A DNA stretch of 64,000 nucleotides from Halodesulfovibrio spirochaetisodalis (GCF_001672295.1 NZ_JXMS01000009.1:61157-125156), one strand, 5' to 3'. Positions 15,916 through 25,726 are shown, counted from the stretch's first letter. The notes: generated by a model not told the origin, from the letters alone. Numbers and translations are program-made.

Positions 15916-15949
15916 GCAGAAGGCGACATTACGCCGGAGCAGAATTTGA

Positions 15950-17248
15950 ATGAGCGAATCATATACATTTTATGCAGCAACGCTTGGCTGCAAGATTAAC
16001 CAGTACGAAACACAGGCATTACGTGAAGTGTGGCTTGCCCGCGGATTTGTGGAAACAAAATCTGCTGAGGGCGCTGACTTTGTGCTTGTGAACTCCTGTG
16101 CGGTTACAGCTAAGGCTGTGAGCGACGTACGTTCTACAGTGCGCCAGCTGCACAGAGCTAATGAAGAAGCACAGATTGTTGTTACCGGCTGTGCTGCGCA
16201 GGTTATGGGTGACGAGCTTAAGGAGCTGCCGGGGGTAACCCGTATTGTTCCTCAGGACGCTAAGACTTCGTTGAAGACATGGCCGGAATTGAAAGAAGGC
16301 ATGAAAGAACCTGAGAATGCGTTCCCTGATTTTGCCGTTACAAACTATAATCGTGCACGTGCTGTTGTAAAAGTGCAGGACGGGTGTTCGCACCGGTGTA
16401 CTTATTGTATTGTACCGCTTACTCGTGGGCGTTCGCGTTCCCGCAGTCTTGCGGATATTATTACAGAAGCACGCACGTTACTGGAATCCGGTTTCAGAGA
16501 GCTTATTCTTTCCGGTGTTAATTTGCGTCAGTTCGGGCGTGACCTTGATGGCACTCCTGACTTCTGGGATTTGATTGACGGGCTGGAAAGCGCACTTGGC
16601 AAAAAGTGGGGCGGTAAGGCTCGGTTCAGGATTTCTTCCCTCGAACCGGGGCAGCTTGGCGATAAAGCGCTTGAGGTGCTTGGTCGCAGCACAATGGTTG
16701 CTCCTCAGCTGCACATTTCCTTACAGTCCGGCAGTGACTCTGTGCTGAAACGCATGGGGCGCGGCCACTACAAGACAGCTCCTTTGCTGGAGTTCTTGGA
16801 AAAACTGCATACTGTCTGGCCTGTGTACGGGCTTGGTGCAGATATTTTAATGGGCTTTCCGGGAGAGACTGAAGAAGAGTTTCAGGAAACATTGGCATAT
16901 ATTACGGCCATGCCACTTACCTATGCCCATGTTTTCCCATATTCAATTCGTCCGGGAACGGCTGCAGCCACTATGACTGACCAGTTACCTAAGCAGGTGA
17001 AAAAAGCACGCGCAAAAGCTGTACGTGATCTGATTGCAGAAAAGAAGCAGGCATTTTTGCAAAAGCTTATTGATGCAAAGTTGCCGCTGTATGTTGTGCT
17101 GCAATCTGCAGAAGAGAAAAAGGGTATTTCCCAGTATTATACAGAATGCTATTTTGAAACCCTGCCCTTTGGCGCGGGATTGCGTGATATTTGCACAGGT
17201 ACCGCAGTCGATTTTGCCAAGGATGGATTACGCGTAGTCGCGGAATAA
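15950..17248 (+). CDS. mtaB: tRNA (t6A37) C2-methylthiotransferase MtaB
   Basis: 432 aa. A radical-SAM methylthiotransferase that converts t6A to ms2t6A at position 37 of ANN-decoding tRNAs. The N-terminal UPF0004 domain carries cysteines in LGCKINQYE, NSCAV and GCAAQ for one [4Fe-4S] cluster. The radical-SAM triad is CSHRCTYC at about residue 145. No full TRAM domain is evident at the C-terminus, though MtaB family members usually end close to this length. GGAG 11 bases upstream supports the start. Single gene with its own promoter and terminator. Confidence 0.9.
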   Translation: MSESYTFYAATLGCKINQYETQALREVWLARGFVETKSAEGADFVLVNSCAVTAKAVSDVRSTVRQLHRANEEAQIVVTGCAAQVMGDELKELPGVTRIVPQDAKTSLKTWPELKEGMKEPENAFPDFAVTNYNRARAVVKVQDGCSHRCTYCIVPLTRGRSRSRSLADIITEARTLLESGFRELILSGVNLRQFGRDLDGTPDFWDLIDGLESALGKKWGGKARFRISSLEPGQLGDKALEVLGRSTMVAPQLHISLQSGSDSVLKRMGRGHYKTAPLLEFLEKLHTVWPVYGLGADILMGFPGETEEEFQETLAYITAMPLTYAHVFPYSIRPGTAAATMTDQLPKQVKKARAKAVRDLIAEKKQAFLQKLIDAKLPLYVVLQSAEEKKGISQYYTECYFETLPFGAGLRDICTGTAVDFAKDGLRVVAE

Positions 17249-17257
17249 ACGTAAGAA

Positions 17258-17287
17258 ACAGTCGGATTATTTCCGGCTGTTTTTTTA
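17258..17287 (+). terminator. Terminator after mtaB
   Basis: Arms ACAGTCGG and CCGGCTGT (17258-17280), then seven T. Confidence 0.8.
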
Positions 17288-17430
17288 TTATAGTATTATT
17301 TTTCGCATACTCATGCGGTTATTTTCCGAAAAGTGACAACTCTATGTTATAACATGTCTTGAATAAAGAATGGATGTAGAGTACGAAGCGTGGAGCGCCG
17401 TAGCAAGCAACTTGTTGCGGCTATTCCCTT

Positions 17431-17487
17431 ATGCAGGAGATGACTCCCGCATACCAAAAAACGTTTGCCCTGCACCTTTAGCAGGGC
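17431..17487 (+). other. Two hairpins in the yicC leader region
   Basis: ATGC-A-GGAG...CTCC-C-GCAT (17431-17452) and GCCCTGC-ACCTTTA-GCAGGGC (17467-17487) precede the yicC start at 17510. The second is followed by only TTT, so a full terminator is doubtful. They may form a leader structure. Confidence 0.35.
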
Positions 17488-17509
17488 TTTGACATATAGA
17501 GAGGAACGT

Positions 17510-18391
17510 ATGCTTAGAAGCATGACAGGATACGGCCGTTGCACCCATGAAGGTGACGGCTTCACCATGACATGGGAAATCCGCAGCGTTAACAGCCGCC
17601 ATCTTGATTTAAAATGGCGTCTCCCGATGCAGGCCCGTTCATTGGAAAACCGCTTTGAAAAGACTGTACGCAAGTTTGGTCAGCGCGGTCGTGTAGAACT
17701 TACATTGAACCTGCAGATTCAGCGTGCAGAGCTTCAGGCGGTGTCACTTAACACTGCGCAGGCTTCTGCAATGCTTGATGAACTCGGAAAATTTGCACAG
17801 GAGCGCGGGGACGCGTTTGTTCCGGACTACACCCGTATGCTCGGCATGTCTTTCCTTTGGGAAGACAGCAATAAAGAACCGGAAAAAGAATTTGCTAACA
17901 AGCTTGTTGAAGGCCTTGAGGTTGCACTTGCAGACTGGAACAAAGCGCGCGCAACAGAAGCAACTGCACTTTCAGCAGATATGCTTGAGCGCACAGCACG
18001 TATGCGTGACTGGGTTGCGACTATTACTGAACGCGCACCGCAGATTAAAGAAGAGCGCTTTGAAACCTTGCGTGACCGCCTTACCGAAGTTCTTGCCCGC
18101 GTAGAAGCTGAACTGGAAGATCAACGTTTCTTACAGGAAATTACAGTTCTGTCCGATAAGCTTGACGTAAGTGAAGAAATCACCCGCCTTAATGCGCATC
18201 TTGAACGACTTGATGAGCTGGTTAAAGGCGGCGGTGAAGCTGGTAAACGTCTTGATTTTACATTGCAGGAGTGTTTCCGCGAAGTGAACACCTGCGGCAA
18301 TAAAATTCAGGATCAGCAAGTTGCACGAATTATCGTTGATTTTAAAAACGAACTCGAGAAATGCCGGGAACAGGTACAGAATCTGGAGTAG
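17510..18391 (+). CDS. yicC: YicC-family endoribonuclease
   Basis: 293 aa. The opening MLRSMTGYGR and the C-terminal LDFTLQECFREVNTCGNKIQDQQVARIIVDFKNELEKCREQVQN are hallmarks of YicC, a metal-dependent endoribonuclease in E. coli that affects small-RNA turnover. The start at 17510 is fixed by GAGGAA and by the family's conserved N-terminus; a longer frame from 17465 is rejected. It heads the yicC-remA-gmk-pyrF operon typical of Desulfovibrio, with gaps of only a few bases. Confidence 0.92.
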   Translation: MLRSMTGYGRCTHEGDGFTMTWEIRSVNSRHLDLKWRLPMQARSLENRFEKTVRKFGQRGRVELTLNLQIQRAELQAVSLNTAQASAMLDELGKFAQERGDAFVPDYTRMLGMSFLWEDSNKEPEKEFANKLVEGLEVALADWNKARATEATALSADMLERTARMRDWVATITERAPQIKEERFETLRDRLTEVLARVEAELEDQRFLQEITVLSDKLDVSEEITRLNAHLERLDELVKGGGEAGKRLDFTLQECFREVNTCGNKIQDQQVARIIVDFKNELEKCREQVQNLE

Positions 18392-18394
18392 CGT

Positions 18395-18649
18395 ATGAAA
18401 AGCAGCAAGCTGCTTAACATCGGCTTTGGTAATTATGTTGTGCATCACCGTGTTGTAAGTATTGTGACGCCCACGTCTTCTCCCATGCGTCGTGTACGGG
18501 AAGATGCCCGTAACGAAGGGAGACTTGTGGATGCAACACAGGGACGAAAGACACGCTCCATAATTATCACAGATTCCAACCATGTGATTTTATCTGCCAT
18601 TCAGGCTGAAACTATTAGTCAACGTTTCCTACAGGAGGATAACGACTAA
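18395..18649 (+). CDS. remA: RemA/DUF370-family DNA-binding protein
   Basis: 84 aa. [34 protein letters not shown] and the [24 protein letters not shown] segment define the RemA/DUF370 family. These oligomeric DNA-binding proteins activate matrix genes in Bacillus; in Gram-negatives the role is unknown. The gene starts 3 bp after yicC and overlaps the gmk start by one base (TAATG). Confidence 0.9.
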   Translation: MKSSKLLNIGFGNYVVHHRVVSIVTPTSSPMRRVREDARNEGRLVDATQGRKTRSIIITDSNHVILSAIQAETISQRFLQEDND

Positions 18650-19308
18650 TGACTCTTGATACTTCCAGTAACGTCAACACAGATTCCGACATTACTGGCC
18701 GACGAGGAATTGTTCTCGTACTGTGCGCTCCTTCCGGCACTGGCAAAACTACTTTGACAAAGCGCTTACTGAAAGAGTTTCCTCGATTTTCGTTTTCAAT
18801 TTCATACACAACCCGACAGCCGCGAGAAGGCGAAGTTCACGGTAAAGACTACTTCTTTGTAACTGAAGAAGAGTTTTGTGAAAAACGTGATGCTGGTTTC
18901 TTTGCAGAATGGGCTGAAGTGCACGGCAAATTCTACGGTACGCCGAAAGAGGCGACATTGAATATGCTGGAGCAGGGGTACGATATTATTTTTGATATTG
19001 ATGTGCAGGGTGCAAGCCAGCTTTACGGTAACTTGAAACAAGGTTGCTACGTATTTATTTTGCCACCTTCCCGTGAAGAACTGGAAAACCGCCTGCGTGG
19101 TCGCGGCACTGATGATGAAGCGACTATTATGCGCCGTATCGCCAATGCACAAAAAGAGCTTGAGCAGGCACACTGGTTTAACGCATGGATAGTAAATGAT
19201 GATCTGGAGAAAGCGTATGACCAGCTTCGCAGTGCCTACATTGCAGCAACGTTGTCACCGCAGAGCTCCCCTGATCTCGTAGACTCTATTATGGAAGACT
19301 GGAGATAG
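18649..19308 (+). CDS. gmk: Guanylate kinase
   Basis: 219 aa, slightly longer than E. coli Gmk because of about 20 extra N-terminal residues. It catalyses ATP + GMP to ADP + GDP. The P-loop is [12 protein letters not shown]. The GMP-binding region is [20 protein letters not shown], followed by [13 protein letters not shown] and [16 protein letters not shown] precedes the start. Third gene of the yicC operon. Confidence 0.96.
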   Translation: MTLDTSSNVNTDSDITGRRGIVLVLCAPSGTGKTTLTKRLLKEFPRFSFSISYTTRQPREGEVHGKDYFFVTEEEFCEKRDAGFFAEWAEVHGKFYGTPKEATLNMLEQGYDIIFDIDVQGASQLYGNLKQGCYVFILPPSREELENRLRGRGTDDEATIMRRIANAQKELEQAHWFNAWIVNDDLEKAYDQLRSAYIAATLSPQSSPDLVDSIMEDWR

Positions 19309-19310
19309 AT

Positions 19311-20006
19311 ATGGCGAACCTTGTTGTAGCACTTGATTATCCGGATAAATCCGGAGCGCTCGCAATGGCGAAAATGCTGAAGGGCGCTGATGTCTGGCTC
19401 AAAGTAGGTCTGGAACTCTTTACAGCTGCTGGCCCTGAGATTATTAGTGAATTAAAAGACATGGGGTTCAAAGTCTTTCTTGATATGAAGTTCTTTGATA
19501 TTCCCAATACTGTTCAGGGTGCGGTGCGCTCGAGTGTTCGTCATGGCGTGGATATGGTTAATATCCACCTGATGGGCGGAGAGCGTATGGCTCGTGCTGC
19601 TGTCGAAGGACTTGCAGAAGGTTCCGTAGATTCCGGCGTATCACCTGTTTTGCTTGGTGTTACCGTACTTACATCGATGGCTCAGGAAGATTTACCTGAA
19701 GGAATGACAACCACACTTGAAGAAACCGTGTTATCGCTTGCAAGCTCCGGTAAGGACTGGGGTATTCACGGGGTTGTGTGTTCCGGTTTTGAGGTTGAGA
19801 CAATCAAAAAATCTTGCGGGAACGATTTTATCTGTCTGACTCCGGGGATCCGTCCGGTTTCCCTTGGTGATGATCAGAGACGCACTATGACTCCGGCACA
19901 GGCTGTGAAAGCCGGATCAGATTATCTTGTGGTCGGACGTCCCGTTACTGGCGCTGATTCTCCATTGCATGCTGCGCAGGAGATTTTGGAGGCCATGAAG
20001 ATATAA
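19311..20006 (+). CDS. pyrF: Orotidine 5'-phosphate decarboxylase
   Basis: 231 aa, usual length. It decarboxylates OMP to UMP, the last step of de novo pyrimidine synthesis. The ALDYP N-terminal strand, catalytic [13 protein letters not shown] (Asp-x-Lys-xx-Asp), and phosphate-binding TPGIRP and VVGRPVT are present. It starts 2 bp after the gmk stop, so it shares that operon. Confidence 0.96.
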   Translation: MANLVVALDYPDKSGALAMAKMLKGADVWLKVGLELFTAAGPEIISELKDMGFKVFLDMKFFDIPNTVQGAVRSSVRHGVDMVNIHLMGGERMARAAVEGLAEGSVDSGVSPVLLGVTVLTSMAQEDLPEGMTTTLEETVLSLASSGKDWGIHGVVCSGFEVETIKKSCGNDFICLTPGIRPVSLGDDQRRTMTPAQAVKAGSDYLVVGRPVTGADSPLHAAQEILEAMKI

Positions 20007-20039
20007 CCACTAGTTGCTGCTGGAATTGAGGAGGTTGAA

Positions 20040-21011
20040 GTGGGTGTACAGGAAGCTGTATCGCAGGAAGAACGCGATCCGATTAAGGGTATTTTTTCTA
20101 CACAGGAAGTAAAAGAGATCGAAACAGGGACAGGCGTTCGTAAGTCTGTTCAGAAAACGTTCTGGTTTGTAGATGAGCAGGGTGACAGAATTGAAGTTCA
20201 GCCGCTTAACGCAAACTACATTCCTGCTGGAAAGAAGCGTTTTATCACGTTGGAAGATCTCATTGCCCGTTTTCAGCCGGAACCTGAGTTTTATGTAACA
20301 ACAGTGTTCCCTAAAATGCAGGAACTTGCCGAAACTATTGATCGTGCAGACACACACAGAAGTAACGGCGAGAATTTTACTGCTGAGTTTGAATACGGCA
20401 ATGCTCTTCAGGTTGATGAAGAGAACGTCCGAGCAAACTTTGGTCTTGGCCTTACCTACCTTGACCGTGGCGAAACCAGCAAAGCGAACAATATTTTTGA
20501 GCGTCTTGTAAAGCTGGACGCAGCGTTTGAACAGCAGCATAAGCACCTGTTCAACGAGTTTGGCATCAGTCTTCGTAAGAATAAGATGACCAAGCAGTCG
20601 CTTGAGTACTATGACAGGGCTCTGGAGTTAGCAGGTGGTGATGAGAACCTCTACTACAACATTGCCCGCGCATACTTTGAAAAGAAAGACTACGCACGTT
20701 GTGTAGATTTCTTGATGAAGTCCATCAATACTAATCCTAAGTTTGATGTGGTACTTAAGTTCTTTGACTGGCTTCTTGAAAAGAACCTTGTGCCGAATGA
20801 GCGTGTTTCTGAGGTGCGTACAGTTGTTCGCACTGCACAGATTGCTTCTAATAGAACCCAGCAGGTTACTGACGCAGTGGGTGACGGACTGACCCTTGAA
20901 GGAAGCCCGTCCGCTGGCGGTGAACCTTCTTTGGAAGAGCCGTCTGCATCACCTTCTGCTGATGATGTGTTCGGCGCTGATGATGACGATGATGGCCTGC
21001 TGCTTGAGTAA
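20040..21011 (+). CDS. TPR-repeat protein
   Basis: 323 aa cytoplasmic protein starting at GTG behind GAGGAGG. TPR helices cover about residues 110-260 (NGENFTAEFEYGNALQVDEENVRANFGLGLTYLDRGE, KQSLEYYDRALELAGGDENLYYNIARAYFEKKDYARCVDFLMKSI). The N-terminal 90 residues include VRKSVQKTFWFVDEQGDRIEVQPLNANYIPAGKKRFITLEDLI, a beta-rich segment I cannot assign. The C-terminus is acidic (DDVFGADDDDDG). It is the fifth gene of the yicC run; the partner is unknown. Confidence 0.75.
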   Translation: MGVQEAVSQEERDPIKGIFSTQEVKEIETGTGVRKSVQKTFWFVDEQGDRIEVQPLNANYIPAGKKRFITLEDLIARFQPEPEFYVTTVFPKMQELAETIDRADTHRSNGENFTAEFEYGNALQVDEENVRANFGLGLTYLDRGETSKANNIFERLVKLDAAFEQQHKHLFNEFGISLRKNKMTKQSLEYYDRALELAGGDENLYYNIARAYFEKKDYARCVDFLMKSINTNPKFDVVLKFFDWLLEKNLVPNERVSEVRTVVRTAQIASNRTQQVTDAVGDGLTLEGSPSAGGEPSLEEPSASPSADDVFGADDDDDGLLLE

Positions 21012-21050
21012 GCCCACGATCATCATACGTTAGGTACCAGAATTGAATGG

Positions 21051-21090
21051 CAGGGGATTACAGGTGTAGTCCCCTGCTTTGCTGTTTTTA
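21051..21090 (+). terminator. Probable terminator between the TPR gene and recJ
   Basis: Arms CAGGGGA and TCCCCTG (21051-21076), followed by an interrupted T run (CTTTGCTGTTTTT). Confidence 0.55.
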
Positions 21091-21122
21091 TAGAGAGTTG
21101 TAGTTACCGAACTGGAGTTGTT

Positions 21123-22832
21123 TTGGCTAAAAATTGGGTACAGCGGGAAGGCGAACTTGCGCCTTCGCAATTAACAGACTGGGCAGAACAGTTAGAAATT
21201 TCTCAGACACTGATCGATATTCTCTGGCTTCGTGGCCTTCGCACGCCCGAAGAAATGCAGCAGTATCTTTCTCCTGGACTTAAGTACCTTGAGCCGTTTT
21301 GCGAATGGCCGGGGCTGGAAGAAAGCGCAGCTGTGCTTGCTGAAGGATTGCTTGCCGGTAAGAAGATGGCTGTATGGGGTGACTACGATGTTGACGGAGT
21401 AACTTCCTCAGCTGTGGTAACCCAACTGGTGAAAGAGCAGGGATTTGATATTGTTCAGCATATCCCGAACCGTATGGAAGAAGGGTATGGCCTTAACGAA
21501 GAGTGGATAGAGCGCCTTTCTGAAGAAGGCGTGGAGCTGCTCCTTACTGTTGACTGTGGCATTACGGATTTTGCGCCTGTTGCTAAAGCGCGTGAACTGG
21601 GAATGACCGTTGTTATCTCTGATCACCATTTGCCTGCTGAAACCTTGCCTGATGCCCGTGCTGTCTGTAATCCGCGTTTAAGTGAATGTCCGTGTCCGCA
21701 TCTTGCCGGTGTTGGTGTGGCATTCTTTCTTATGTGCGCACTGAATGCACAGCTTGCAGAATCAACAGGTACAAAAGTAGATGTGCGTGAACTGCTTGAC
21801 CTTGTGGCTCTTGGTACTATCGCGGATGTTGTGAGCCTTTCCGGTCAGAACAGGGTTCTGGTAAAAAACGGTCTTCTGAAAATAAAAGACGCTCGTCGTC
21901 CGGGAATTGCAGCGCTTAAAGAAGTTTCCGGTTATGCCTCCGGCGGTACTGTGGAGGCTGGGCAGGTTGCATTTGGCCTTGCTCCACGGATCAATGCAGC
22001 GGGACGAATGGGTAAAGCAGATATCGCACTTGAGATGCTGCTTACTGAAGATTACGAACGCGCGCGTCAGCTTGCCAGAGAACTGGATGTGATGAACGAA
22101 GAGCGCAAAAACGAAGAAGAGCGTATCCTTGAAGCAGCCATGAAACAGGCTGAATCACAGTCTGATAAAATGGGACTGGTTCTCTATGGAGAAGATTGGC
22201 ATTCAGGTGTTATCGGTATTGTTGCTTCCCGTGTTGTAGAAAAATTTTACAAGCCGACGTTGATTCTTTGTAAGGATGGCGAGACAATAAAAGGGTCAGG
22301 ACGTTCCATCAGCGAGTTCCATCTTCATGAAGGGCTGGGGCGCTGTAAGGATTTGTTGCTGGGGTATGGCGGTCATAAACTTGCTGCAGGGATGTCACTT
22401 GCAGCTGATAAACTGGATGAACTGCGCACTCGCTTTAATGAAATTGTGATTGATGCAGTAGGAGATACGCCGCTGACAGCCACTTTGAAATTTGATGCTC
22501 CGATGGGCTTTAATCTGGCTGCTGACTTTACGTTACTGAAAGAGCTGGAATTATTGCAGCCGTTTGGCATGGGGAACAGTGAGCCTGTGTTTACATCCCC
22601 GATACTGCTCTTGAAGTCGCGTCGGATTTTCGCCCGTAAGCACCTAAAGCTTGAGTTGCTTGATTTGGATTCCGGTATTACTTTGCATGCAAAGGCATGG
22701 CGAATGGTCGATGAAATCCCGCCGTCCATGGAAGGCAGAAAGCTTAAGCTTGCCTATTCCCCGCGGATTGATCGATACAACGGCAGCGCAAGTGTTGATC
22801 TTAAGATAAAAGATTGGGAATTTTTGACATAG
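21123..22832 (+). CDS. recJ: Single-stranded-DNA exonuclease RecJ
   Basis: 569 aa. 5'-3' ssDNA exonuclease of recombination and mismatch repair. DHH-family motifs: DYDVDGVTSSAV (motif I), LLTVDCGITD, ISDHHLP (motif III), GVGVAFFLM, and later LGTIADVVSL. The DHHA1/RecJ_OB part contains GVIGIVASRVVEKFYKPT, GSGRSI and GGHKLAAGMSL. The start codon is TTG at 21123 with GGAG five bases upstream. The length is normal for the family. It is followed by the terminator at 22837. Confidence 0.94.
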   Translation: MAKNWVQREGELAPSQLTDWAEQLEISQTLIDILWLRGLRTPEEMQQYLSPGLKYLEPFCEWPGLEESAAVLAEGLLAGKKMAVWGDYDVDGVTSSAVVTQLVKEQGFDIVQHIPNRMEEGYGLNEEWIERLSEEGVELLLTVDCGITDFAPVAKARELGMTVVISDHHLPAETLPDARAVCNPRLSECPCPHLAGVGVAFFLMCALNAQLAESTGTKVDVRELLDLVALGTIADVVSLSGQNRVLVKNGLLKIKDARRPGIAALKEVSGYASGGTVEAGQVAFGLAPRINAAGRMGKADIALEMLLTEDYERARQLARELDVMNEERKNEEERILEAAMKQAESQSDKMGLVLYGEDWHSGVIGIVASRVVEKFYKPTLILCKDGETIKGSGRSISEFHLHEGLGRCKDLLLGYGGHKLAAGMSLAADKLDELRTRFNEIVIDAVGDTPLTATLKFDAPMGFNLAADFTLLKELELLQPFGMGNSEPVFTSPILLLKSRRIFARKHLKLELLDLDSGITLHAKAWRMVDEIPPSMEGRKLKLAYSPRIDRYNGSASVDLKIKDWEFLT

Positions 22833-22836
22833 CTGT

Positions 22837-22874
22837 AAAAATCCCCTGACACTGGCGTGTCAGGGGATTTTTTT
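22837..22874. terminator. Bidirectional terminator after recJ
   Basis: Arms AAAATCCCCTGACA and TGTCAGGGGATTTT around CTGGCG, with a long T run. Confidence 0.88.
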
Positions 22875-22925
22875 GCACAAGGGTATGGAACCCGATGCTG
22901 GCAGTTTCTTGTAATGAAGAACGCC

Positions 22926-23225
22926 TTATGCAAACGGGTTAAAGCCGCTAGAAGCCGGTTTGACTTCATATTGGGCTGTGTTGCCGTTTTGAATTTCTTC
23001 AAGAGCTTCAGCAAGTCTGTCTGGGCAGGAAGTGTTTTTATTGCCGCAAAGGGTGCCTTTGAGCAAAGAAATTACATCGTCGATTGCTTTTCCTTCGAGC
23101 AGTTTGCTCAGAGCGGAAAGAGAGCCAGGACAGCCTTTGACAAATTGAACATCGTGGATGACGCCATCAGTTACGTCGAACAGGATCTGCTTGGCACAGA
23201 CACCGGTTGGAACAAAAGAATACAT
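22926..23225 (-). CDS. TSCPD-domain protein (TIGR03905-like)
   Basis: 99 aa. YSFVPTGVCAKQILFDV, FVKGCPGSLSALSKLLEG and GTLCGNKNTSCPDRLAEAL match the small TIGR03905/TSCPD family, related to the C-terminal domain of vitamin-B12-dependent ribonucleotide reductase. Four conserved cysteines could bind metal. The function is unknown. ATG at 23225 follows AAGGAG; an upstream GTG at 23231 is less likely. Single gene, convergent with recJ. Confidence 0.85.
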   Translation of the reverse strand: MYSFVPTGVCAKQILFDVTDGVIHDVQFVKGCPGSLSALSKLLEGKAIDDVISLLKGTLCGNKNTSCPDRLAEALEEIQNGNTAQYEVKPASSGFNPFA

Positions 23226-23334
23226 TATCACTCCTTATTTTGCTCGACGGTTATAAGAGCACAGATGCGCGCTTGTAAAGTGTGTTCTGCATAGAGTTAT
23301 TTTTTTATGATATCGCGCATAAAGGATGGTCATT

Positions 23335-24258
23335 ATGGATAATAATCCTTTTAAAGGGCTGAATAAAAAGAATTTCCCAGATTCAAGTGCCCAAAAGAAA
23401 AAAAAGCCTGAAAGTAAGAAAAGAACTGTTCAGGATGAAGATCTGTTTTCTGTCCCGTCTGATGACGAGGATTTATTTTCACATGCTATGTCTAATGTTT
23501 CTTCCTTGGGGGGAGGACAGGGCAAAGTGAAAAAGCGTACTCATTCCAGCGACAATGCTGTGCGTATGGATGAGGTTAAGGGCTTTGATAAGGTTGCCAA
23601 AAAGAAAGATAAAAAGCAGGCAGCTAAAGAGCGCTCTAAAAAAGCGGTGAGCTCTGCTAAGCCGAAAGTTGAATTGTCTGAAGAAGATGCGTTTGCAGCG
23701 GCGATGATGGGCGTAAGTGAGTTGAGCAGCAAGGGACGGGAAGTTGTTCCAGATGCTCAGGTTCAGGTTAAGCCACGGACTGCTGCCGATGATCCTGTAA
23801 AGGCACTGCAGGACTTGCTGGATGGTGAGGTGGAGTTCAAACTTGAATATACAGACGAGTATATTCAGGGACACGTGGAGGGAGTTGACCCCATAACGCT
23901 CGGTAAACTGCGTGCAGGTCAGTACAGTCCTGAAGGACATCTGGATATGCACGGCATGGTTGCCCAAGAAGCCCATGAGGCACTGGTGCAGTTTCTACGT
24001 GCGTCCTATAATAAAGGAAAACGAACAGTCCTGCTGATTCCGGGACGGGGAAAAAACTCACCTGAAGGGTATGCTGTCTTACGCGAGCGCATTCAGGAAT
24101 GGTTGACTCGTGACCCGTTTAAGCGTGTTGTGCTGGCATTTTGCACTGCGCAGAATAAAGACGGCGGTGCCGGTGCGTTGTACGTGATGCTTCGAAAATA
24201 TAAGAAAAATCGCGGTAAAATCCAGTGGCAGCGCAATGATGTTACAATCGATTATTAG
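23335..24258 (+). CDS. Smr-domain protein
   Basis: 307 aa. A long Lys/Ser-rich, probably disordered N-terminal part (to about residue 145) leads into a C-terminal Smr domain (about 200-290): LDMHGMVAQEAHEALVQFL, then TVLLIPGRGKNSPEG and VVLAFCTAQNKDGGAGALYVML. The LDMHG and GRGxxS motifs are the Smr signature. Smr domains nick DNA or cleave RNA, the latter in ribosome rescue. AAAGG nine bases ahead supports the start at 23335; an ATG at 23326 is the alternative. Confidence 0.88.
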   Translation: MDNNPFKGLNKKNFPDSSAQKKKKPESKKRTVQDEDLFSVPSDDEDLFSHAMSNVSSLGGGQGKVKKRTHSSDNAVRMDEVKGFDKVAKKKDKKQAAKERSKKAVSSAKPKVELSEEDAFAAAMMGVSELSSKGREVVPDAQVQVKPRTAADDPVKALQDLLDGEVEFKLEYTDEYIQGHVEGVDPITLGKLRAGQYSPEGHLDMHGMVAQEAHEALVQFLRASYNKGKRTVLLIPGRGKNSPEGYAVLRERIQEWLTRDPFKRVVLAFCTAQNKDGGAGALYVMLRKYKKNRGKIQWQRNDVTIDY

Positions 24259-24345
24259 CACTAGAATAGCAGAGCATTGCTTGTAATATCATCCTGTGCA
24301 CAGGGATGAGGGCATACACCTGCTTACCTTTTGAAACGAAAAGCG

Positions 24346-24392
24346 AGGTTGCTCCTGACTGTTGTTATGATAGTCTGGAGCAGCCTTTTTTT
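24346..24392 (+). terminator. Terminator after the Smr gene
   Basis: Arms AGGTTGCTCCTGACT and AGTCTGGAGCAGCCT with one mismatch, then seven T. The remaining 24393-24536 shows nothing clear. Confidence 0.75.
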
Positions 24393-24536
24393 GTGGATAC
24401 CCAATTCGTTTTTCAAGGCATCATGAGGTGTGAAGCGCCCCGTTGAATGGCTGCTTGCATCTTAGGTTAAGTGATAGCCGTGTTTTTTTTAAACAGGTTG
24501 TTAACTTTTTTACTGTTATCGCAGAGAGTCGTTGGG

Positions 24537-25004
24537 TTATTGAGTAGGATAGATGCTTTTTTGTTCTGTGCAGTGTAAGTCGTTCGAAATTGCATGAATA
24601 AGGCTTAAAGGAACTTTATAGAAAAAAGTTTCAGAAAAAAGTGTTCCATCTTCTTTATCCCAGTGTTCACCATCAAGAACGTGAGTAAGTGCAGCACGTT
24701 CAGCATCGTTGGCCTGTGTAAATCCGGCGCGCAGGGTCTTTTCCCGTACCAGAATGAGCAGGTCTTCAAGCAGCGGAAAAATATCGTCTTCGTCTATATT
24801 TTGCTTAGACAAAATGTCTTGAAAATGTTGCAAAAAATACTTCTGAGAATAGCAAAGCTGGGAGTATATGGCGTGCTGCTCATCAATGGTTTCAAGCAGC
24901 ATGGCACACCGTTCCGCATTTTCTTTTTGTTGTAAAAAGGGGTAGGAACGAAGGTGCTGCATAAGAGAATGAATTTTAGTGCGCGTTGCTGCAGACGAAA
25001 ACAT
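24537..25004 (-). CDS. Helical protein of unknown function
   Basis: 155 aa, soluble and almost wholly alpha-helical, with no signal peptide. The acidic stretch NIDEDDIFPLLEDLLILVREKTL is the most distinctive part. No family recognised. AGGAG lies six bases ahead of the start at 25004. It is divergent from the TPR lipoprotein gene. Length and ribosome binding site argue that it is real. Confidence 0.6.
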   Translation of the reverse strand: MFSSAATRTKIHSLMQHLRSYPFLQQKENAERCAMLLETIDEQHAIYSQLCYSQKYFLQHFQDILSKQNIDEDDIFPLLEDLLILVREKTLRAGFTQANDAERAALTHVLDGEHWDKEDGTLFSETFFYKVPLSLIHAISNDLHCTEQKSIYPTQ

Positions 25005-25121
25005 GATGACTCCTGTATAAAATAATTGGTATAGAAAATTCGATAAAACGTGCGCGACAATGAGTCAATCTTTTTCCTAACTTTACCTAACGATTGCGGT
25101 ACGTACCGTAAGGCATATTAC

Positions 25122-25703
25122 ATGATGAAGCTTTTTTTTCTGGTACTGCTTGGAATGGCTGTTTTTATAAGCGGCTGCTCCGGCAAAGCAGTACAACCTG
25201 AACCCGAATTAAATCCATCCGGAGTTTCTGGAAAAATAAATAAGGATGCAGAGCTTGCGTATGCAAAAGCGCATGTGCTCTGGAGAAACGGTGTATGTGA
25301 GAATCCGGCAAAAGCGGCAGGTTTTTTGCGCGAAGCAGTAAAGCTTGAACCGACGTACGGTGAGGCATGGTTGCGCCGTGGCCGCTTGCTCATCCAGTTT
25401 ACCGAGTATCAGGCTGCCATTGAAGATCTGGATAAGGCTGTACGCTATTATCCGAAAAGTGCTTCCTATGCGTACCGCGGGTATGCAGAATTTGGACTTG
25501 GAAATTATCTGGGTGCCAAAAAGAATTATGAAAAGGCACTTGAGCTGGATTCTGATAACGGCACCGCATGGAATTTCTTAGGTGAGTTGCTTATTGCACA
25601 GCTTAAAGTGGATGAAGGGTGCGATGCACTGGAAGAAGGTGCAGACTTAGGCTTTCCTGCACCGTATGATGATGCCGTTACCCGCGGTGTTTGCGTTCAG
25701 TAA
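25122..25703 (+). CDS. TPR-repeat lipoprotein
   Basis: 193 aa. The signal peptide ends in the lipobox FISGC (residues about 17-21), so the protein is probably a lipoprotein. Three to four TPR motifs follow from about residue 45 (ELAYAKAHVLWRNGV..., GEAWLRRGRLLIQFTEYQAAIEDLDKAVRYYP, YRGYAEFGLGNYLGAKKNYEKALELDSDNGTAWNFLG). Such proteins scaffold envelope complexes. The start at 25122 is chosen for the signal peptide. Single gene with a terminator at 25727. Confidence 0.8.
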   Translation: MMKLFFLVLLGMAVFISGCSGKAVQPEPELNPSGVSGKINKDAELAYAKAHVLWRNGVCENPAKAAGFLREAVKLEPTYGEAWLRRGRLLIQFTEYQAAIEDLDKAVRYYPKSASYAYRGYAEFGLGNYLGAKKNYEKALELDSDNGTAWNFLGELLIAQLKVDEGCDALEEGADLGFPAPYDDAVTRGVCVQ

Positions 25704-25726
25704 CAGGTGCCCTTTTTAGTACACAC

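Larger units (their letters stand above)
15369..15949. other. 581-bp intergenic region
   Basis: Contains no gene I can support. A minus-strand frame of about 149 codons covers 15269-15718, but it overlaps the methyltransferase start and has no recognisable composition. Near the right end are the double hairpin element at 15814-15860 and the mtaB promoter. Confidence 0.55.
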